Origin: Engraulis encrasicolus
Taxonomy: Eukaryota; Chordata; Actinopteri; Clupeiformes; Engraulidae
Length of the DNA: 64,000 nt
NCBI RefSeq assembly: GCF_034702125.1
Contig: NC_085880.1
Coordinates: forward strand, 16,655,148 to 16,719,147
Direction of reading: 5' to 3'
Both the position numbers and the translations under genes were made by a program. Shown one piece after another: positions 1 through 11,717 of this stretch. The first letter of the stretch is position 1. Each line of letters starts with the position of its first letter. The notes below the pieces were generated by a model, which saw nothing but the letters and a program-made list of their open reading frames with translations, did not search any database and was not told the DNA's origin.

Positions 1-405
1 CCAAAGCGTTCAAAAGGGTTTTAATGCACGCTAGGAGCTTTAAAACAGGTCAAATACGTGCCCGAAGGGCCAGGTTTTAACCGAAAACAGCGCAATTGAA
101 CAACTTTGCGCAGCAGGCATGAAAATTTCTCGCGGTTTTGCCTTTCATCCCTTTCCCTCGGTCCACCCAAGATGGGATATTAATCCAAACTGGCCGGAAT
201 TCTCCTTTAAAGACAGTGCCTGCCACTTATGACAATTAGAGTATCTAAGATGTATGAAGATCATCCAATCTCAGATGTGACTTGACTTGACTTTACTTGA
301 AAGCAATTTGTCTTACTATTCTGCACAGCAGAATGACATAAAAACATATAGGCCTACAGTAAATAATAAACTTTATTCACAGACTCAAGGTCCAGATACA
401 ATACA

Positions 406-821
406 CAGGGTTCCCACGGGTCATGGAATTTCTGGAATATCATGGAATTTCATAAAAGTTTTTCCAGTCATGGAAAGTCATGGAATTTTGCCATTTTGCA
501 TGCACAGTCATGGATTATCATGGACTTTTCTTAACAGTTATGTAGAAGCAAAAACTTTTTTTGTTTCGTGTATAACATTGTTTCTTAGTGGTTATACTAC
601 AACGCTTAGCCAGCGAAGGTTTGGTTTCACGCTGTAATGTGCAACATTCTAGGACGCAATGAGCACTCTTTAGTCTGCCGGTAGCTCGCCATCGGCTCTA
701 AGGGTGAAGATAATCTTCAGTTTTCACACTTTTTAAAGCTTAGCGCTATTTCTTTTTTTGGCTTGGAAAGTCATGGAAAATCATGGAATTTTATATCTGA
801 ATTAGAGTGGGAACCCTGAAT
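406..821. mobile_element. hAT-type MITE with CAGGGTTCCCAC ends
   Basis: The element begins CAGGGTTCCCAC and the other end carries the exact inverse, GTGGGAACCCTG. The 8-mer acaataca lies at 398-405 and again at 822-829, as expected for an 8-bp hAT target duplication, although the right end then includes three extra bases (AAT). The interior is made of repeated 'catggaa/tcatgga' words. There is no coding capacity, so it is a non-autonomous copy. Confidence 0.6.
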
Positions 822-1174
822 ACAATACATTATAAAAGACATACGAAACATAAAAAAAAAGAAAAGAAAGAAAAACACATACATTACAAGCACAATAATG
901 TGAGTGTCAAACACTTATAAAACTATCTACCACTTAAAGACAGTACCTGCCAAACGGGAAACGTTTCTCCACTTGAGTGCCAGACACGCTCTAAAAAGCC
1001 TCTGTATGTCTGTGTCCTAAATACATATCCTTTGCAAAGGTGGCTTTGCTCTCTTGCTGGAGGTCAGAACCAGTGAGACTGTGTGCACAGTTTGGGCACT
1101 CCGCCATGGGCATCTCAGCCCCATTTTCTAGTGGGGGGGGATTACTGTACCCCTTCCGAGCCCTGAGTTTGCTC

Positions 1175-1175
<1 letters not shown>

Positions 1176-1235
<60 letters not shown>

Positions 1236-1260
1236 ACAGACACACACATACACACACACA
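1176..1260. repeat. (CA)n microsatellite, interrupted
   Basis: About 85 bases of CA dinucleotides with a few AACAGACAGA-type interruptions towards the right end. Open frames across it (Thr-His or Cys-Val repeats) are artefacts. Confidence 0.95.
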
Positions 1261-1742
1261 GGCACTCTCTCGCAGGGGGAGGGGGAGCCAACGCGTCCCT
1301 TCACGACCCGTGTCGCTGTCCAGCGTGCTGAAGCCAGATGGAACTAATACAGTGTGACGGCCAGCCTAAAGGACGAGCTGCATCGCTCTCGCCAAATCAA
1401 CTGTTTTTTTATTTTTGTCTCCTCTTTTTCTAATTCATTTTCACGGTTTCTATATTTTGCGTCAGCTCTGCTAGCGGTCGCAGTGCTGCTGCTGTAGGCT
1501 GAAAGCAGGAGTAAGTTAGTCCCTGTTTCCAGGAACGTAGTCCCCGTCTGCTGGCTTTTAGACGTGTTAGACACCCTGCAACGGCTAGGCCACTGCTAGG
1601 CAGAGAGAGGGCGGTTCAGGTTCCCTGGAGCGACGGCTGTGTAGCTTACCCCCCACCGAGTGGCGAGTCTGCGGCATTCAATTAAAGCAGCACTCCGAAC
1701 GGTCGGGGTGAAGGACATAATTACCATGCTCCGCACACGGCA

Positions 1743-1751
1743 GACACACAC

Positions 1752-1810
<59 letters not shown>

Positions 1811-1814
1811 ACAC
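1743..1814. repeat. (CA)n microsatellite
   Basis: A CA array with a GC interruption near the left end and a TA interruption near the right end. Confidence 0.95.
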
Positions 1815-2039
1815 CAAACCTCCAAATACCTCCACCACCACCTCACTGCCCCCAGCCCCGTCCTGGCACCCTGCTTGTTACGGAGAGGTAGGCAGTTACA
1901 GTTAAAGGTGACATCACAGGGCCAGAGAAGGCTAAGATGTCAGGGATGAGAAAGGAGAGCAGAGGGGAGAGAGGGAAGGAGCCCTTTGCCCTGCTGTTGC
2001 CACCGACAACAGGCCCCTTTATTCAGATAGTATGGTGAC

Positions 2040-2165
2040 GAGTGGGAGAGGAAACGAGTGGGAGAGAGAGACGTGGAAATATGACCTCAGGTCGGGAATC
2101 GAACCCGGGTCCCCGTCGTAACAGTGCAGTTTCTTACCGTTTGATTAACGTCTGTCCGTTAAATG
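2040..2165 (-). mobile_element. tRNA-derived SINE, antisense copy (degenerate)
   Basis: Read on the minus strand there is a B-box-like GGTTCGATTCCCGAC followed by the tRNA-derived body. On the plus strand it appears as 'gggaatcgaacccgggtccc'. The same head occurs in sense orientation at 10.5, 24.1, 25.3, 44.1 and 63.4 kb. Borders are approximate and I saw no clear target duplication. Confidence 0.55.
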
Positions 2166-2502
2166 TGCTCAGTATTATTCCCTGCAGAAAGTTGTACAGA
2201 AAATCAAGTGGACGTAGCCTTAACAGTGGGGTTACCTGAAGACCTGTAAGAAATGAAGGTGTTAATCAAAAATAAAGATGTTGCTTGTCGTTCAGCTGGC
2301 AGAGGAGAATGACAAACTGACATTGATGTCAAACATGCAGGGATGTATTTCCTGTAGAAACAACACGGGTGCCATTTACTGTGTCAGCCTGGCTTGTGCA
2401 GCAACCCTGTATTGGAGTTATTACAGAGGTTAATGAGATATTAATGCATAATGTACAGATGTCATTTCACTAATGCATTAACCTGCTTGGCCCTGTGATA
2501 CA

Positions 2503-3345
2503 CACACTCTCCATCACTCTTCTCCTCTCCATCTCTCGTCTCCCTCACTCTGCTCCTCTCATATCCCGCACTCTCCATCTCTCTCCTCCTCTCCTCTCCA
2601 TCACTCTGCTCCTCTCCTCTCCATCTCTCTCCTCCTCTCGTATCCCTCACTCTCCTCCTCTCCATCTCTCGTCTCCCTCACTCTGCTCCTCTCCTCTCCT
2701 CTCCATCTCTCTCCTCCTGTCATCTCCATCTCTCCCTCACTCTCCTCCTCTCGTCTACATCTCTCTCCTCCTCTCATCTACATCTCTCCATCCCTCTCCT
2801 CCTCTCGTCTCCATCACTCTCCTCCTCTCCACTCAATCTCTCTCCTCTCATCTCCATCTCTCCATCACTCTCCTTCTCTCATCTCTCCATCCCTCTCCTC
2901 CTCTCGTCCCATCACTCTCCTCCTCTCATCTCCATCTCTCCTTCACTCTCCTCCTCTCATCCCCATCTCTCCTTCACTCTCCTCCTCTCATCTCCGTCTC
3001 TCCTTCCCTCTCCTCCTCTTGTCTCCATCTCTCCTTCCCTCTCCTCCTCTCCTCTCCTCTCCATCTCCATCTCTCCTTCCCTCTCCTCCTCTCATCTCCA
3101 TCTCTCCTTCCCTCTCCTCCTCTCCTCTCCATCACTCTCCTCTCCATCTCCGTCTCTCCTTCCCTCTCCTCCTCTCATCTCCATCTCTCCTTCCCTCTCC
3201 TCCTCTCCTTCCCTCTCCACTCCTCTCATCTCCATCTCTCCTTCCCTCTCCTCCTCTCCTCTCCTTCCCTCTCCTCCTCTCATCTCCATCTCTCCTTCCC
3301 TCTCCTCCTCTCCTCTCCATCACTCTCGTCTCCATCTCCAGGAGC
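2503..3345. repeat. long polypyrimidine tract built from CTCTCCTC / CATCTCTC words
   Basis: About 840 bases almost entirely C and T on the plus strand, made of shifting CTCCTCTC, CCATCTCT and CCTTCCCT words. It creates a 409-codon open frame rich in Ser, Leu and Pro with equally open shadow frames, so it is simple sequence and not a gene. CA-rich sequence follows at about 3411-3600. Confidence 0.9.
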
Positions 3346-4083
3346 TGCCGTCTTTATCCTTCCATCTCTGTCCCCATTTCTTAATTGCTATTACTCGTCT
3401 GCTCAGATTTACACATTCACACATGCACAAACACACACATATGCTCACGCACGCATACGCACAGACACACACGCACACACAGACAGACAGATAGGCATAC
3501 ACACCTATGCACTTACGCTCTCACATAAGTGCTTGAATAGACACATACATGCTCGAATACACACACACACACACACACACACACATACGTTCACACATAG
3601 GTCCAAACACACATTACTCCACTGTTCAGGTCCTTTTGTGGCCAAGGTGCTGCCCTATGTGTTCCATCTATTATGCATATCTGTGACATGCCAATGTGAT
3701 GGGGCTAACAGCGCAGAGGTGTGATAGTGAGGCCTGAATGAAATATGCCTTCAATGGATACATGTTTTCTACTGTACGTCTATGCATGTCTTCTCTCTTT
3801 CTATTTCCTGTCTGTCTCTGTCCCTCCTTTTCTCGCTCCCTTTCCCTCTCTTGCTCTTTCTCACTCTCAATCCATCACTTGCTCAGTCTTTTTTATCTCT
3901 TGCATATTTTCTTGTAGTTACTTACACAAACGCACTTCGCACTACCATAAGCTCATCTTGTCAACAGAAGGCTCAAAGAAGATTAAGAAAAAAAATGCAT
4001 TCAGAAGCCAATGCGTAAATTACTGCAGGCTGCTCGCTTTGCTTGCCTCTTCCCTCCATTATGTCCCCACCCGAATATCGCTA

Positions 4084-4455
4084 TAGATAGCCTGCCGTAT
4101 ACCACTCCAGTAGTACCATAGATGGTTTCCCGTATACCACTCCAGTAGTACTATAGATGGTTTCCCGTATACCACCCCAGTAGTAATATAGATGGTTTCC
4201 CGTATACCACCCCAGTAGTAATATAGATGGTTTCCCGTATACCACCCCAGTAGTAATATAGATGGTTTCCCGTATACCACCCCAGTAGTACTAAAGATAG
4301 CCTCCTTTATACCACCCCAGTAGTACTATAGATAGCCTGCCGTATACCACCCCAGTAGTACTATAGATAGCCTGCCGTATACCACCCCAGTAGTAATATA
4401 GATGGCCTCCCGTATACCACCCCAATAGTACTAAAGAGCCTCCTTTATACCGCGC
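4084..4455. repeat. minisatellite, 35-bp unit, about 10 copies
   Basis: The unit contains GATGGTTTCCCGTATACCAC and CAGTAGTAATATA and recurs every 35 bases. Units 2-6 carry GATGGTTTCC; the outer units carry GATAGCCTGCC or GATAGCCTCC, so there are at least two unit subtypes arranged in blocks. Because 35 is not a multiple of 3 the array is not a coding repeat. Confidence 0.9.
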
Positions 4456-4534
4456 GCTAAACTGCTGCAGGAGCCCACCAGCTCATCCTGACTACTGTAT
4501 AGTACAGACATACAAATGTTACATTAACCTGCAT

Positions 4535-4640
4535 TACATTACATTACATTCGGCAGACGCTCTTATCCACAGTGACTTACAATTCAGGACATATTCATAC
4601 TAGCATACAACACTTAAAGATACAAAGTGCACAAGAAATA
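4535..4640 (-). mobile_element. retroposon tail fragment (teleost LINE/SINE 3' tail)
   Basis: The plus strand reads attcggcagacgctcttatc then cacagtgacttacaa. This is the reverse complement of the tail motif 'gtaagttgctttggataaaa' seen at about 31.84 kb. That tail is shared by many teleost SINEs and their partner LINEs. It is preceded by four ATTAC words. Confidence 0.6.
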
Positions 4641-6182
4641 TACAGAACAATGGGTGCAAATGCCAAGAGGGGCTAGGTTTTTTTGTTTCTGTTTTTTTAA
4701 GGACATGCATTCGGCATTGTTTGCAACAGACGGTTTTAATTGACCGTTTTAATTGTGTCAGAACGTGTACGGTTTGCAGGTATCTTCCAAATTATTAGTC
4801 ATTGTTATTGGTTTACCTTGAAAGTGTTTTGCAGTGTTACTAAAGCTGTCCACTGTAGAGTGTGCCTACATGTCTCTTGAGATTTCTTTACCAGCGGGAT
4901 GGTAACCAAGGAGAATAGAGTTGTTTTTATCCCATTTTCATTCATCTGCAAGGACCACACTGAGTCTGCATTCTGAATAGGACGGCGGGTTTTTTTTCTA
5001 CCTGCCAGCATGACCACTTGGTACAGGGTGTTTTTTTGCCTTAGGAGAGAGGAAAACACTGCAGTTCTAAGAAAGCACTCCAGACTGTTTTTTCGTTTAC
5101 ATCTCAATTCATGTCTCTGGTTGGTGTTGGTGTACACATCAGTTAACCAAACTCGGTGACACATAAGAATAACATTCTCTTAAAGAAATAAATGTGTATA
5201 AACAGTGCATAAATTCTTTGTAAGTAAGGAACTAATTATCAACAAAAGCTTTACAACTGATTGTAAATGAGTAAGAAATATTGTGTTAACACAGCAGACA
5301 CAGCACAGTTGCAGCAGTCCTCCAAAGAGCATAAGAGATGAAACCATGAGATATTGAAGTCCACCACGTCTCTCCTGAGTGCATGCTTTATCCGGAGGCT
5401 CCTGGCCTGCTTGAGGATGCGAAGACTAGCCAGCTCTGCATTTATATACTCAGAAGTTTACTTTGGTGTGTGTGTGTAGCCCTGAGATGGGTGAGGAAGG
5501 GGGGACAAGTAGCACACTGCCCCCATTTTTTTTTTTAAAATTGAATTCAGAAAAGTGAAAGCGAGGACTCCTGCCCATGAGAGTGAGACTTGGCTCTCTC
5601 TCTCTTTGTCTTCTCGAAGGCTTGCCTGCTGTAGATTGCAGAACTTCTTCTTTGCGGTGACTGACTGTGTCAGACTTTGAAAGTGCACCGCAGCACACAC
5701 AGAGCGCCTGTGATGTCACAGCTCTCTCCGTGTCTCTGTGCCTCCATGCATAAAATCTGACTAATCAAACAGGAAATGGAGGAAACCACCGCCTTTAATT
5801 AAATAAGCTCTGAATAATTTCTGTGTAGTTTGGGGATGTGAGGTGCTGTGAATAACATTGGCCATATTCTCATGGTGGTACAGCCAGCCTGAATAATCAT
5901 GCATAAAGTGTAAGATTCATACTTGGCGATGTGATCTGGTTTAGCGCACATCAACTGTTAGTTTGAATGCAGAACTGTCTGTAGATTTATACCCCAGAGC
6001 ACTTTGACACTGTAGGTTATCGTACAACTGATATCAGCTGGTTAATGGAAAGAAGTCCTCCATTTTCTTTTGGGGTCAAAGTAAAGTATCACTACTCTGC
6101 ATTACAACTTTGGACTGGTGGTGACCCTCCTGTGTTAAGTTTTAAGTGTATTATTGGAGGTTGGAGTGAGCCTGTTACCAGT

Positions 6183-6440
<258 letters not shown>

Positions 6441-7315
6441 TGGTATTGTGGGCAACCCAGATGCAGTAGTTCTGCTGACCTACTTGGCTAATTAGTCTGG
6501 AACTGTCAGACTGGTTACCTCGGGGCGCTCCAATCTGCACTATTGTGCTGCGCTCCAGCGATCAGGAGAGCACACTGATTTTATATTTATATATTGCCAA
6601 ATACTCCAGAGGTATCAGGATGTGTTTCTTTTTTCCTTCCTTATTATTTGCATATTTTGGCTGTCATTCTTGTTCATAGTGAACACTGACTTCTTATGTG
6701 AAGCAGTGGTGTACTTAGCTCAGTAATATGGTTTGCTGGTCATTGTTGATGTATGATTTCCTTTGCGTGAACAAAGTTGTGGTTTTAATTCTGACTTTTT
6801 TTAGTATACACATTGCTGCATGTGCCACAGAAAATTGTCAAAAAGTTGGAGTAATGCTATCAAACACCCCCAATCTAGTCCTCGCGTCACTAACACCTGT
6901 CTAATCGCTACTAAAAACTACTTTATTCCACCTACTTATCAATAAGATTCACACATTGTAATTATTCTTTATTATTCATGTTTTGTACTTTATAATACAT
7001 TTGGTGCGTTCATACCTGCTGCTCTGTGCTACAGCGATGCATCAAGTGCATTACTGTGGAAACAGACACTAGGCGGTGAAAGCTACAAAAGCGTTTCTAG
7101 CGGCCAGGGCGTCAAAAGAGAAGTTGAACTTCAGCGAAAAATGCTGTATGTAACGGTTCAGCTGATCAAACATTGAAGGTTGAATCTTTCCCCACGGTCG
7201 TCGCCCCTCATCTGTGCTTTCCAGCCAGGACTCTGCAGCATTTTAGCTCTTTCAACGTCTGCTGTCTGTTCCTACCGTACAGTTAGACTTTTCTGGCCGT
7301 TCTCTGTGTCCTAGC

Positions 7316-7663
7316 CTAGTGGTTTTCGGAATTGGGGCCGGGAACCCCTGGGGGACCGCGAAGGGGTGCTGGGAGGGACACGGCCAGTTGGAAGAAAAAT
7401 TATAGCAAAACAAAATAAATAATTTGATAATTAATGCACACCAAAATAAACAAAATACAACTATTATTGCTTTTTTATATATCACAATTGAAGTAAATAT
7501 ATACAGTATGTATCTCAGTGATATATACAGTATGTATCTCAGTATATCCAAATGGGGCCATGACACACAGACATTGGCTATGATTATGTGAGGGGGGGCT
7601 TGCCTGTAATCTACTGGTATATAGAGGGCCTTGTCATGCTAAAGTTTGGGAGCCCCTTCCCTG
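7316..7663. mobile_element. hAT-type non-autonomous element
   Basis: The left end 'ctagtggttttcgg' and right end 'aaagtttgggagcccc...ccctg' match the known hAT terminal pattern CAGTGGTTCCCAAA in inverted orientation. 'Gtcctagc' before and 'tcctaagt' after resemble a decayed 8-bp target duplication. It sits less than 50 bases upstream of a prim2 splice acceptor. Internally a 27-base piece around 7500-7550 is duplicated. Confidence 0.6.
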
Positions 7664-7702
7664 TCCTAAGTCCTAACCCACCCTATTCTTTATCCTCTGC
7701 AG

Positions 7703-7771
7703 ATCTTGGACTTAGTCAAGGGAATGCACTATCAGCTCGCCTGCCAGAAGTACTTTGAGTTGACACATGGG
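7703..7771 (+). CDS. prim2: prim2 penultimate coding exon (DNA primase large subunit)
   Basis: This 69-base exon encodes 23 residues, [20 protein letters not shown] followed by THG. It is bounded by a cctctgcag acceptor and a GTAAGT donor at 7772, with phase 0 on both sides. The peptide matches the C-terminal iron-sulfur domain of vertebrate PRIM2, the non-catalytic primase subunit that partners PRIM1 in the DNA polymerase alpha-primase complex and helps RNA primer synthesis in the nucleus. The cysteine in QLACQKYFE corresponds, by its distance from the C-terminus, to the fourth cysteine ligand of the 4Fe-4S cluster. The next exon continues the frame exactly. The rest of the gene lies to the left. 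Confidence 0.93.
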
Positions 7772-8868
7772 GTAAGTTTGCAGTCGGATATCAGCGAAAC
7801 TGCCTCTCCTCCTCTTCTCTCTCTCTCCTCCCTTCTCCTCTCTCCTCCACCCCGCTCCCCTTCTTTCCACTCCTCCCTTCTCCTCATCTCTTGTCAGCTT
7901 AGCTTGGAGATGGTCGCCGCAACTCAAGCGCAAAGACTGTGCGCTCGCATCAACTGGGGCCTGGACTCCCATCGCATCCATCATTAGCTGTCATTGGCTG
8001 TTTTAAGTTTTATAGGTTTATTATAGCACTTTGGATTCATTTACCCTCCCTCACCCACTCCCCAAATCTCATGAATATTTAATTTATTTGATCTACCGCT
8101 TTTTAGCGGAGACCTTTTTCCCGATCAGCGCCTCCCAAGTTCTCACTCCTCCTCACATGTTTTTAATATTGCGTCCTCTATTTAGATGGGAGGAAGAGGA
8201 AGAGAAGGAGGAGGATGAGTAGGAGTAGGGGGAAAAGAAAGAGGCAAGTGCGGCATGAGCCATTGTAAACTTCTCACAGAGTACGATAAATCTGTGTGCT
8301 CCGTTGAGGGTTCATTATGTGGCTGTGTACAGTGCCTGCCTCTCCTCTCCTCTTTTCTCCTCTCTTCTCTCCTTTCTTCTCTCCTCTCCTCTCTTCTCTG
8401 CTCAGCCAGCCGGCGCGGCACGGTGCTTTGTAGGGGCCTGGGTAAAGGCTGCCGTCTCTCGAGGCAGGCCATGAAAGCAAGGAGGGTGTTTTGGCACAGT
8501 CTGCTTGCCGCAAAGGATGCCCAAATTAGGGAGGCTTTGCATATGTCACCAGTCTTTGTGCGATTGCGATACTGGCGATACTATTTATTTATTTTTCTGT
8601 CTTCTGTTTCTGCAGTGCAGTTTTCCTTAGTATTTCTGTTAGACGCTGCAGCTGTACGTTTGTGCGTTTGTGTATTTATTTGAGTTAGTGTGTGTGTGTG
8701 CGCGCGCATTCGTGCACGCGTGCACCCATGTTGCTGTGGGTGCGAACCTCCGCACACACGCAATTGGTTTGTGTATTTTGTCTCCCATTTAGTCTGTGGA
8801 GGAACGTCATAATCCAGAGTGATGTCAGTCAGGATTAGCTCCTTGACATGTGCCAACGCGGCCGCTCT

Positions 8869-8871
<3 letters not shown>

Positions 8872-8934
<63 letters not shown>
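8872..8934. repeat. (CT)n microsatellite
   Basis: A near-perfect CT run of about 60 bases inside the prim2 last intron. Confidence 0.95.
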
Positions 8935-8937
<3 letters not shown>

Positions 8938-9362
8938 CACTTTCAAAGCAGCTGAGCTGACACCTTCAGGATGGAAATGGCTCTCTGCCGTCGTATAGCG
9001 AATCGCAAACGGCCCCTATCTGCCAAGTGACAGGTCAATTTGAAATGTGGAGGTGGAAAAAAGAAAATCCAGTGGGTGCAATAAAGAAGAGAGGCAAGAG
9101 GCAAGCCCAGAGCCCAAAATGTGAGCCTCAACGTCTGTGCCGGGAAAGGAAGGGAGGGTTCAGAACAGTTTGGCAAATAGTTTTTCTCCCCCAAGATACT
9201 TTAGGGGTTGTCAGAGGTGGAATTGGACAGAAAGACTTTCAAGAAGTTGGCGCAATCTGGTAACCACAAAGTCAAAAATGATTCTCTCTCTTTAAAAAAA
9301 AAAATGAAATACAGTCTGTGCACTTGCTTCGCTCGAAAGTGAGGTGGCGGTAAGAAGAAAAA

Positions 9363-9366
<4 letters not shown>

Positions 9367-9410
<44 letters not shown>
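9367..9410. repeat. (AT)n microsatellite
   Basis: An AT run with one G interruption inside the prim2 last intron. Confidence 0.9.
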
Positions 9411-9727
9411 TTCCTTTTGCTGACTCGAGCGAAAGGTTTTCAGGCGTCCCTATCTTCAGTGCCTCTTTATCCTCTGCAATTATCAGTCGTGTTTGGTTGC
9501 GCTCCGTGCCCACATAAATGTAATTGGATCAGATAACACATTACGGCATTGTTTGCCTTGCCTCCGTAATAGCCTGACAATGGAGACGTTTCACAAGGCC
9601 CAGTACGGCAAGTGTGAAGGGGCCCATAAAAATATCCTCAGCCCCCATGCGCGCAAAATGTGCCACCAGCAGCCAGCGCTGCGCCGTTTAATTGGCATTT
9701 TGTTCCTTATGTGCCTCTCTCACTTAC

Positions 9728-9741
9728 TTGTTCTCTCTTTC

Positions 9742-9810
<69 letters not shown>

Positions 9811-9862
9811 CTCTCTCTGTCTTTCTCTCTCTCTCTCCTGCTCTCTTTCTCTCTCTCTCTCT

Positions 9863-9918
<56 letters not shown>
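9728..9918. repeat. (CT)n microsatellite, compound
   Basis: About 190 bases of CT repeats with TTCT, TTGCT and CCCT interruptions. Confidence 0.95.
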
Positions 9919-10103
9919 CCTCCATCCCCTGTAATGTTGCTGTTCTGAGAGTGGCATTGATGGGCTGGCCATAACGGCATTTTAGTGTTCCTCTTTTTGA
10001 AATTGCTGTGTCTTTATATTCCAAGGACAGGACGGGCGAGTTAGTGCTTATAGTACGGTACACAGTGCTATAGTGCACACATTGCCATAGTGCAGGGGCT
10101 ACA

Positions 10104-10424
10104 GCAGCAGGGAGGACACGGCTGGGACAAAAAAATCAGGCCGGGCATTTTCAGCCAAGACCGGTCCGCCAAGCATGAGAGACAATGAAGCCTGTTTGAC
10201 AACATTTCTAGTCATCTATTTCGGGCTATTTTGACCACAACAGCAAAAGTGAATATTTAAATCTGACACAGAGAGGTCAACTGTAGCAGCATGGGAATTG
10301 ATGCCACTACATTGAGGAGGAGAGGACCAGGCCGAAATCAACAACAGCCCACCAGGCAAATCCCTTGCATGCCATATGGCCTATGCAGCCATGGCAGTGG
10401 CTGCAGCAGGGAAGACATGGCTGG
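10104..10424 (+). mobile_element. interspersed repeat sharing sequence with 15284-15560
   Basis: The segment starting 'ggctgggacaaaaaaatcagg' at about 10120 is clearly related, over about 270 bases, to the element at 15284. Shared words include ggccaagaccgg, gacaatgaagcctg, atttaaatctgac and tgtagcagcatg. It is bracketed by an imperfect direct repeat, gcagcaggga(g/a)gaca(c/t)gg, at about 10104 and 10403, which may be a long target duplication or a relic of slippage. Confidence 0.65.
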
Positions 10425-10478
10425 GGCTGGGGCTGGGGCTGGGGCTGGGGCTGGGGCTGGGGCTGGGGCTGGGGCTGG
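10421..10478. repeat. (GGGGCT)n hexanucleotide repeat
   Basis: Nearly ten uninterrupted CTGGGG units within the prim2 last intron. G4 runs spaced by two bases can form G-quadruplexes on the plus (coding) strand and so in the pre-mRNA. Confidence 0.95.
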
Positions 10479-10510
10479 CCCAAAAGAACATTTAAGAGCA
10501 TGACGAATGG

Positions 10511-10675
10511 GCCCTGTCGTGGCCAACCAGTAAGGCACTCGCCTGCCATGCGGCTTACCCGGGTTCGATTCCCGGCCCGGGTCCTTTGCCGACCCCTATC
10601 CGTCTCTCTCCCAATTCGCTTCCTGTCCACCTCTCACGCTGTCCTATCAAATTAAGTAGAAAAAGACCAAAAAAA
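10511..10675 (+). mobile_element. tRNA-derived SINE with 16-bp target duplication
   Basis: The SINE has a tRNA-like head with an A-box-like 'taaggcactcgcctgcc' and B-box 'gggttcgattcccgg', a pyrimidine-rich body ending 'cctgtccacctctcacgctg', and an A-rich tail. The perfect 16-mer agagcatgacgaatgg flanks it at 10495-10510 and 10676-10691, which fixes the borders and shows a relatively young insertion. Confidence 0.9.
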
Positions 10676-10929
10676 AGAGCATGACGAATGGCCTGAAGGG
10701 CTTACAGTCAATCCCATCCAGAGCACACACACACACACACACAGGAAATGAATTGGAAAAATGCATGCTAGGGTAGCCACAATGATCCAGGAAACCAGCA
10801 AAGGATAATCTTCCTTCCCATCCCTGTTTGGAATTATGTCCCGAAAAGACATCAGTGGTGCAACATAAGGAGGGAAGAAAAGATTTTTTAAAAGGCTGAC
10901 TAGCTGTATGTTGGCGCAGGCATTTTCTC

Positions 10930-10968
<39 letters not shown>

Positions 10969-10969
10969 C
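10930..10969. repeat. (CT)n microsatellite
   Basis: A CT run followed by a C-rich stretch, inside the prim2 last intron. Confidence 0.9.
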
Positions 10970-11686
10970 CCCCCTGACTGCTGGCTACCAACCTCACCAT
11001 CCACAAACCAACCCCACCCGCCTGCCTGCCCCGCACCTCCCCAATCTCTACCCCACACCTCCCCAATCTCTGGTCCGCACCTCCCCAAGCTCTGCCCCAC
11101 AGCCCACCACAGATGCCGGGGTCCCTGTCTGGCACATTGGACTGGTGGTGGTCGTGCTGTTGCTGGTGGTGGTGGAGCCGCCTCCGGTCGCTCGCTCACT
11201 ACTGGTCTGGCCATGCCTGAGAGACTTTAATCACCAGCATATGTCCCCTCCAGGTTCCAGCTCTGTGGGTTAGAACAAATAGATCACTGCGGATCCTCAC
11301 GACCACCCCACCAACCCTTCCCCACCCGCCTATCCACATCTCCCCCATCCTCCTCCTCCTCTCCCTCTCCATCTCCCTCTTCTCCCCTACTGCATTTATT
11401 AAAGGTCAAAATGTAATACTTCACTGATGAAATATTTACACAAGGGCAATAAATCAAACAATAGGGAAGAGTAATGAAAAGGCAACACGCCCCCCGGCAT
11501 CACCCGGACGCCATGTGCCTTGAGGATTGGGCTTTTGTGGAGCAGAGGGGTTGTGTTGTGGAGGGGGAATTAGTGGGCAGCTAACGGAATGATTTTTTAT
11601 TTATTTATGCCTTATTTTATTTATTTGTTTATTTTCAGGCACCTTGCCTCGGTTTCATGTTTATGCATTTTTCATTTGTCTCCCGC

Positions 11687-11717
<31 letters not shown>

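Noticed and set aside
2495..3724. 409-codon open frame rich in Ser, Leu and Pro
   Set aside because: It lies wholly in a polypyrimidine tract with open shadow frames on both strands and has no domain; a low-complexity artefact.
4084..4455. Possible CRISPR-like array
   Set aside because: Units are contiguous 35-bp repeats with no unique spacers, in a vertebrate genome; a minisatellite.
10511..10590. tRNA gene suggested by A and B boxes (also at 24.1, 25.3, 44.1, 53.3 and 63.4 kb)
   Set aside because: Each continues into a shared non-tRNA body and A-rich tail, and most have flanking direct repeats; they are SINEs.
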